The notes beneath the pieces are model-generated. The model made no database searches. It was not told where the DNA came from and saw nothing but the letters and a program-made list of their open reading frames with translations. A stretch of 64,000 nt of DNA, taken from contig CAWGGM010000012.1 in the NCBI GenBank assembly GCA_963822115.1, positions 558,001 to 622,000 of the forward strand, read 5' to 3'. Origin of the DNA: CAWDXG01 sp963822115 (GTDB lineage Bacteria > Myxococcota_A > Polyangia > Polyangiales > Polyangiaceae). This document shows, piece by piece, positions 59,579 to 64,000 of the stretch. Positions within the stretch are counted from its first letter, which is position 1. Each line of letters opens with the position of its first letter. Both the position numbers and the translations under genes were made by a program.

Positions 59579-61417
59579 GTGTCTTATCGTGCCTTCTTCA
59601 TGATGAAACGTTCGTGGATGGTCTTGCCGGGGCTGGCTGCCCTGTTGTTGCTCGTCGCCTGTTCGACCGGCAACCTCTCCGGTTTGGAAGCCGCTCGCGA
59701 TGGCGGTGCGACAGAGGGCGGGGGAGGCGCGCTCGGCGATGGCGCTGCTGGAAGCGGCGGTAGCTTCGGGACGGATGCCGGAGGCTGCGACGGCGGCGAC
59801 GACGCGGGCTGCAAGCCGGCCGTGCCCTGCTCGCCCAACGACAGCCCTTGCACCGACGACGGCAACCCCTGCACGACGGATATCTGCAAGAGTGGCTCCT
59901 GCCAGCACAACCTGCTGGCGGAAGGCGTGGGCTGCGGGAACGGCAAGGTCTGCAGCGCCGCGGGCAAGTGCAGCGCGGCGTGCGGAATCGGCGGCAAGCT
60001 CTACGCCGCCGGCGCGACGAACCCGGCCAATGCCTGCGAGACGTGCGATCCCGCAAAGAGCCCGAGCGCGTGGACGCCCGCGGCCGACGGCGCGCCGTGC
60101 GCCGACGACGGCGACAGCTGCACCAAGGACGAGTGCGCGTCCGGGATCTGCACGCATCCGGACCTGGGCGTAGGCGACAGCTGCGGCAGCGGCAAGGTCT
60201 GCGACGCCACCCTGGCGTGCAAGGCGGGGTGCGTGATCAGCGGTCAGTTCTACGCGGACGGGGAGATCGACCCTTCCAACTCGTGTCAGAGCTGCGATGC
60301 CGCCAAGAGCACCAGCGCGTGGTCGTCGCTGGCCGACACTGCGGCGTGCACCGACGACGGCAATCCGTGCACGTCCGACGAGTGCCAGGCCGGCGTCTGC
60401 ACCCATCCCGACAGGTCGAACACGACCACGTGCGGCAGCGGTGGCCACTGCAAGAGCGGGCAGTGTACGGCCAGCTGCCTCATCGGAAACACGTCGTACC
60501 CCGAAGGCACGCTGAACCCGGCCAACCCGTGCGAGAGCTGCCAGAGCGCGAAGAACGCCTCGGGCTGGTCGCCGGTTCTGGACGACACGCAGTGCGGCAG
60601 CTCGTCGTGCGGCAAGTACGGAAGTTGCAGCTACTCGAGCAGCTGCGACACCAGCGGAACGAAGAAGCGGACCTGCACCGACCACGTGTGCAAGGCCGGC
60701 GTCTGCACGGCGCCGACACACGCCGAGACCGCCGGGTGCACCCGCACCACCGACGGCGACAGCTGTACCGACGACGGCTCGCCGTGCACCTCCGACACCT
60801 GCAGCGGCGGATCGTGCACGCACCCCAAGCTGGCTGGAGGTACCAGCTGTGGCAGCTCGAAGATCTGCGACGGCAACGGCGGCTGCATCGCCGGCTGCTG
60901 GATCTCCGGCACGCTCTACCAGAGCGGCGCGACCAAGCCGGGCAACACGTGCCAGTCGTGCCAACCCGCCTCGTCGACCTCAGCGTGGACGAACGTGTCG
61001 AACGCGAACGGCGAAACGATCTGCGCGAGCTCGCAGTGCGGTCAATACGGCAGCTGCAGCGGCTTTTCGGATGTGTGCGCGGAGAGCGGCGGCACCCACA
61101 GCCGGACCTGCACGGACTACACCTGCAATGCCGGCGTCTGTACCGGCACGGATCGCACGGACACCGGAAGCTGCACGCGCAACACCGACGGCACGGCCTG
61201 TGCGACGGACAACAACGCCTGCACCAGCGACACCTGCAGCGGCGGGACCTGTGCGCATACAGCGCTGCCCGACGGCACCTCCTGCGGCCCCAACCTGGGC
61301 TGCGAAAACTACCTTTGCGGCAGCGGCATCTGCATCTCGAAGTCGACCTGCCCGGCCAAGTTCCCCGTGTGCTGTCCTGGCGGTGCGTGCATTTCGCCGG
61401 GCCAATCCTGCCCGTAG
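59579..61417 (+). CDS. Cys-rich repeat lipoprotein
   Basis: 612 aa from GTG 59579, which sits 7 nt after a -10 box; ATG 59600 or 59603 are alternatives. Lipobox LLLVACST (Cys near 28). A Gly/Asp/Ala linker (about 40-80) leads to about six Cys-rich modules of roughly 75-95 residues. Each repeats CTDDGNPCTSDEC-x-G-CTHP, then GSGKVC, then an aromatic-Gly segment (YADGEIDPSNSCQSCD, YAAGATNPANACETCD). Spacing implies many disulfides; this is a rigid extracellular stalk. The family is common in myxobacteria and other predators; role unknown. Convergent with the beta-helix lipoprotein gene. Confidence 0.85.
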   Translation: MSYRAFFMMKRSWMVLPGLAALLLLVACSTGNLSGLEAARDGGATEGGGGALGDGAAGSGGSFGTDAGGCDGGDDAGCKPAVPCSPNDSPCTDDGNPCTTDICKSGSCQHNLLAEGVGCGNGKVCSAAGKCSAACGIGGKLYAAGATNPANACETCDPAKSPSAWTPAADGAPCADDGDSCTKDECASGICTHPDLGVGDSCGSGKVCDATLACKAGCVISGQFYADGEIDPSNSCQSCDAAKSTSAWSSLADTAACTDDGNPCTSDECQAGVCTHPDRSNTTTCGSGGHCKSGQCTASCLIGNTSYPEGTLNPANPCESCQSAKNASGWSPVLDDTQCGSSSCGKYGSCSYSSSCDTSGTKKRTCTDHVCKAGVCTAPTHAETAGCTRTTDGDSCTDDGSPCTSDTCSGGSCTHPKLAGGTSCGSSKICDGNGGCIAGCWISGTLYQSGATKPGNTCQSCQPASSTSAWTNVSNANGETICASSQCGQYGSCSGFSDVCAESGGTHSRTCTDYTCNAGVCTGTDRTDTGSCTRNTDGTACATDNNACTSDTCSGGTCAHTALPDGTSCGPNLGCENYLCGSGICISKSTCPAKFPVCCPGGACISPGQSCP

Positions 61418-61443
61418 CCGTCGGCGTCGCGCTTGCGCGCCCT

Positions 61444-62787
61444 TCAGAAATAGCTCGGCCCCGTGTTGGGCGAGCCGGCGCAGTTGTTGCCGGTCCAGGT
61501 GTTCTGATCCGTAAGCCACTGGCCGGGCTTGAAGTCATCGCCGCAGCCCACGACGCTGCCGGACACGTCGTTGTTCGAAAATGTGTTGTTGCGCGGAGCC
61601 CAGTACGGCTTCACCTCGTCCGCGCCCACGCTGAGAATGCCGTAGTAGCTGCTGGTCTTGTTTCCGGTGATGGTGTTGCCGTTGACGACGAGGTTGTTGT
61701 TGTCGGTGTCCTGGCACAGGAAGATGCCCGCCGAGTGGCCGCCGTTCGGCCCCGTAGCGCAGTACGGGTGATAGGGCTGGGGCGGCTCGGTCGCCGGGTG
61801 ACTGATAGTGTTGCCCTGGATCAGCCAGTTGCTGGCGCCGTACAGGCTGACAGCGGCCCACGCGCTGTTGTCCGATACCTGGTTGTTCTTGAACACGCCG
61901 CCCCAGGCGCCGTTGATGTCCATCGCGGGACCGAAGCTGTACTTGATGGTGTTGCCGTCGATCACCGTGCCGAGGTTCACCGCCTTGGCTTCGGAGTAGA
62001 TGGCAGCCCCTTCGGCGACGCCGCCGAAGCCGCCGGTCGCACAGCTCACGCTGCCCCTGCCTGGCACGTCGGTGGGCTGTGCGCTGTAGAGCATCTGGTT
62101 GTTGGTGGCGGTGACGCCCTTGCCGGCGGCGCCGATGGCGGAGCAGCGCGAATTCTCCAGGATCGAGTCTTCGACCACGTAGCCGCGACAGCAGATGTTG
62201 TAGGTGGCCACCCCCGCACCATCCAGGGTGAGCTTCTGCACGTGGAATGGGTTGGCCTCCGGCGTTGCGGGCAAGGTGTCCGCGATCATGGAGTCGCAAC
62301 AACCGAAGGTCCACGCGCTCTGGCTGGCCTTCAGAATCGACTTTGCAGCGCTGACACCCCGGAGGGTGTGACCGGGCTTGACGGACACGGTGTGCGTCAG
62401 CGTGTAGGTTCCGGCCTGGACCTCGACGCAGTCGTGCTGATCGACGGCAGCCTGTAGCGACAGTTGCCCCGTCCACCTGAAGCAGCCGTCCGCGGTGAAG
62501 TTCGGGTCCCCGCCGGTGCCGCCGCTGCCAGCACTACCGCCGCTGCCAGCACTGCCGCCGCTGCCCGCGCTGCCGCCGCCGCTGCCAGCGCTAGCGCCGC
62601 TGCCGGCACTGCCGCCGCTGCCAGCACTGCCGCCGGTAGCCGTGCTTCCAGCGCTTCCGCCCGCGCCGCCGCTGGCAGAGCCCGCCGCGCCGCCCGCGTT
62701 GGGCCCAGCGCCGCCGCCGTCGCTGCTGCATCCCAAAAGCAGGAGGAACGCAAACGCGAAAAGTCCCGCCCATACCGACCACCGCAT
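61444..62787 (-). CDS. Right-handed beta-helix lipoprotein with Ser/Gly/Ala linker
   Basis: 447 aa. Lipobox LLLLGCSS (Cys near 20), a 70-residue SAGSGG-type linker, then a beta-helix domain (about 100-440). Its coils recur with VVNGNTITGN, VIDGNTIKYS, LIQGNTISHP and VEDSILENSR, the Asn-ladder pattern of parallel beta-helix (pectate-lyase-like, NosD-like) proteins. Several Cys pairs (CCDSM, CCRGY) may be disulfides. Such folds often bind or cleave polysaccharides; no catalytic residues can be named. TAGGCT lies 6 nt before the ATG on the minus strand. Confidence 0.85.
   Translation of the reverse strand: MRWSVWAGLFAFAFLLLLGCSSDGGGAGPNAGGAAGSASGGAGGSAGSTATGGSAGSGGSAGSGASAGSGGGSAGSGGSAGSGGSAGSGGTGGDPNFTADGCFRWTGQLSLQAAVDQHDCVEVQAGTYTLTHTVSVKPGHTLRGVSAAKSILKASQSAWTFGCCDSMIADTLPATPEANPFHVQKLTLDGAGVATYNICCRGYVVEDSILENSRCSAIGAAGKGVTATNNQMLYSAQPTDVPGRGSVSCATGGFGGVAEGAAIYSEAKAVNLGTVIDGNTIKYSFGPAMDINGAWGGVFKNNQVSDNSAWAAVSLYGASNWLIQGNTISHPATEPPQPYHPYCATGPNGGHSAGIFLCQDTDNNNLVVNGNTITGNKTSSYYGILSVGADEVKPYWAPRNNTFSNNDVSGSVVGCGDDFKPGQWLTDQNTWTGNNCAGSPNTGPSYF
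62505..62715 (-). repeat. Low-complexity Ser-Ala-Gly-Ser-Gly-Gly repeat
   Basis: Near-perfect tandem copies of 15- and 18-nt units in the beta-helix lipoprotein gene encode a flexible linker that would hold the domain away from the membrane. On both strands the run creates long shadow open frames. Confidence 0.85.
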
Positions 62788-62793
62788 GACTCC

Positions 62794-62799
62794 AGCCTA
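62794..62799 (-). promoter_or_regulatory. Short-leader -10 box TAGGCT
   Basis: TAGGCT on the minus strand, 6 nt before ATG 62787. No -35 box of good match is visible. Confidence 0.45.
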
Positions 62800-62862
62800 T
62801 CACGCGCGGGCCGGGCGCCCGCGCACGTCGCTCGCCAGGCCCGACCAGCCGTGGCGCAGTTG

Positions 62863-63594
62863 TCATCCAGCAGGGGGCGTGGTGACTGCATCCACGGCAC
62901 AATGCGCGGCTGCCTCGATCGCTGCGTCTACGGACGGATACTGGTCCGAAGACGCGGAACACCGCGACGACCACCTCATCGCACCATCGCTGGCGGCGCT
63001 GAGCTTGATCACCACTTGCACGCTCTGGGCCATCGTCCACACGCTCCAGTTCGCGCCGACGATCACCTGGGTGGTGAGCACCGAGTGCGCGCCTGCCAGC
63101 GCCATCAGCGCTTGGCGATCCTGGGGGATCAGGTCCTCGAAGGTGGCGCCTTCGAGGACCACGGTCTTCTCGTGCGACTGGGCTACCTTGACCGTCCTGC
63201 CCTGGCTTGTCGTGAAGCTCGCTATCGGAATGATCGCGACCACTCCGACCGACTGCTCCTGGTGATTCCCCGAGGTTTCGGTCTTCGTGTCGGTGTCGAC
63301 GGTCTTCTCGGTGCGCGTGCCCTCGTCCTTGCGGAGACCGGCGGGATCGATGGTCGTATAGCCGTGAAACGCCAGACCGCTGGTGACGATGGCGTCGACA
63401 GCGGGTGCCCAGCTCGACGGACATCGCCGCTCCATCCCCGCGCAGTGGGCGGACATCACGAGCACGCCGCCGGGCGGTCCGTTTGCCTTGCCGAGCGCGA
63501 CCTCCGCCGTCACCGGACGCGCCTGCTGGGATGCGCCACAGGCGGTGGCACCGAAGACTAGCAATAGGCAGGATAGGGCAAGTGTGTGTCGCAT
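62863..63594 (-). CDS. Hypothetical lipoprotein
   Basis: 243 aa. Lipobox FGATACGA (Cys near 19), GGAG ribosome site 5 nt before ATG. The mature protein is alpha/beta with LVMSAHCAGMERRCPSSW (two cysteines), an Asp/Thr/Lys-rich loop (TEKTVDTDTKTETSG), beta strands SVGVVAIIPIASFTT and VLTTQVIVGANW, and a helical end with three cysteines. The strand pattern VLTTQV-VGANWSVW loosely recalls CsgG-like lipoproteins that sum signals, but this is weak. It starts 15 nt after the beta-barrel gene on the same strand, so the two are probably one operon. Confidence 0.7.
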   Translation of the reverse strand: MRHTLALSCLLLVFGATACGASQQARPVTAEVALGKANGPPGGVLVMSAHCAGMERRCPSSWAPAVDAIVTSGLAFHGYTTIDPAGLRKDEGTRTEKTVDTDTKTETSGNHQEQSVGVVAIIPIASFTTSQGRTVKVAQSHEKTVVLEGATFEDLIPQDRQALMALAGAHSVLTTQVIVGANWSVWTMAQSVQVVIKLSAASDGAMRWSSRCSASSDQYPSVDAAIEAAAHCAVDAVTTPPAG

Positions 63595-63609
63595 GTTGCT
63601 CCTTCGAGT

Positions 63610-64000
63610 CTACAGATGCACTCCGAACGCGCCGGTGACGCTGGTGTCGATCGGGCCGCCGAGATATTGGCGGAATACGTCGACGCTGACACTGAGCCGG
63701 TAGCTGTGGGCGGTGCGCAACACGACGCGGCCACCGGCCATGAAGTTGAATCCGCGCAGTTGGGTCGACGTGGTGGTCCCGTTGGCGGCATCGGCGCGAT
63801 TGACCGCATACGGCGTATAGCCTGCCCCGCCGTAGAGCGAGAAGCGCGGATATCCCCAGTGGACGACTGCCGTAACCGGGACCGTCAGCAGCAACCCGTG
63901 TCTGCCTCCGAGTGTCGTGGCCAGGTTGGCGCCAACCCGAACCCCGCCCGCGAGGCCCGAGCGCCCACGCAGGTACTCGATGTGATTGTCGAGCGCGAGC
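63610..64000 (-). CDS. Outer-membrane beta-barrel protein, 5' end outside the window
   Basis: The minus-strand frame is open from the window edge to the stop at 63610, giving at least 130 residues. Alternating hydrophobic/polar strands with aromatic belts (GGVRVGANLATTL, FSLYGGAGYTPYAVNR, GFNFMAGGRVVLRTA, YRLSVSVDVFRQYLGG, TSVTGAFGVHL) are typical of C-terminal strands of an outer-membrane beta-barrel. The internal TTG at 63894 is not a real start because coding sequence continues upstream of it. Function unknown. Confidence 0.75.
   Translation of the reverse strand, partial: LALDNHIEYLRGRSGLAGGVRVGANLATTLGGRHGLLLTVPVTAVVHWGYPRFSLYGGAGYTPYAVNRADAANGTTTSTQLRGFNFMAGGRVVLRTAHSYRLSVSVDVFRQYLGGPIDTSVTGAFGVHL

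Noticed and set aside
62505..62715. Repeat array or non-coding RNA locus
   Set aside because: It is a coding Ser/Ala/Gly linker that keeps the frame of a lipoprotein gene.

Overview
The window is a high-GC stretch from a bacterial chromosome and is gene-dense throughout. It looks like a member of the Myxococcota (a Polyangia-type myxobacterium). The reasons are Ser/Thr kinases with HRDVTPSN-type catalytic loops and appended sensor modules, an MglA-like GTPase, and many lipoproteins with Gly/Ser/Thr-rich linkers followed by Cys-rich domains. Starts are often GTG or TTG, and operons are joined by 4-nt ATGA/GTGA overlaps. No rRNA, tRNA, CRISPR array, insertion sequence or prophage gene was seen. 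Organism assignment is inference.

Layout. 0-2.8 kb: a membrane-anchored pseudokinase, a small membrane protein and a Spy-like periplasmic protein. 3.0-10.3 kb: a MacA-MacB-TolC type export system (adaptor, ATPase, permease, outer-membrane channel), then a second Spy-like lipoprotein and an ECF sigma factor / short membrane protein / third Spy-like protein operon. I read this as an envelope-stress and export island. 10.4-13.5 kb: a hypothetical protein, then a minus-strand operon of TetR regulator, class I SAM methyltransferase and a fused HgcA-HgcB-like corrinoid/ferredoxin membrane protein, with an 18-bp operator in front of tetR. This is the most unusual system in the window. 13.6-18.1 kb: hybrid histidine kinase, alpha/beta hydrolase, enoyl-CoA hydratase and a small exported protein.

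18.2-30.2 kb: a complete Bat-type (MoxR-DUF58-VWA-TPR-BatD-BatE) operon with an extra zinc-ribbon/WD40 membrane protein inserted after moxR and a BatB-BatC fusion ending in Asp-Gly-Gly repeats. Two near-identical sigma70-type promoters precede its two halves. 30.4-46.2 kb: mixed housekeeping and signalling genes (TerB-like, MoaD-like, MATE transporter, RNase HII-like protein, methyltransferase, desaturase, GNAT, MscS, MglA-like GTPase, multihaem cytochrome, Ser/Thr kinase). 46.2-64 kb: mainly envelope and surface proteins (MCE/MlaD, CAP lipoprotein, OmpA with TSP3 repeats, zinc carboxypeptidase-like enzyme, MscS, Cys-rich and Gly-rich lipoproteins, a beta-helix lipoprotein, a beta-barrel protein running off the window end), plus ribosomal protein L33 and an ABC-F ATPase.

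Four otherwise intact genes (4324-5047, 32836-34387, 38481-38859, 54745-56363) each carry one apparent single-base frameshift. That spread across unrelated genes suggests residual assembly indels rather than gene decay, but the sequence alone cannot decide. Several genes, mostly for exported proteins, have a TAGG(A/C)T-like -10 box only 6-8 nt before the start codon, suggesting leaderless or very short-leader transcripts.
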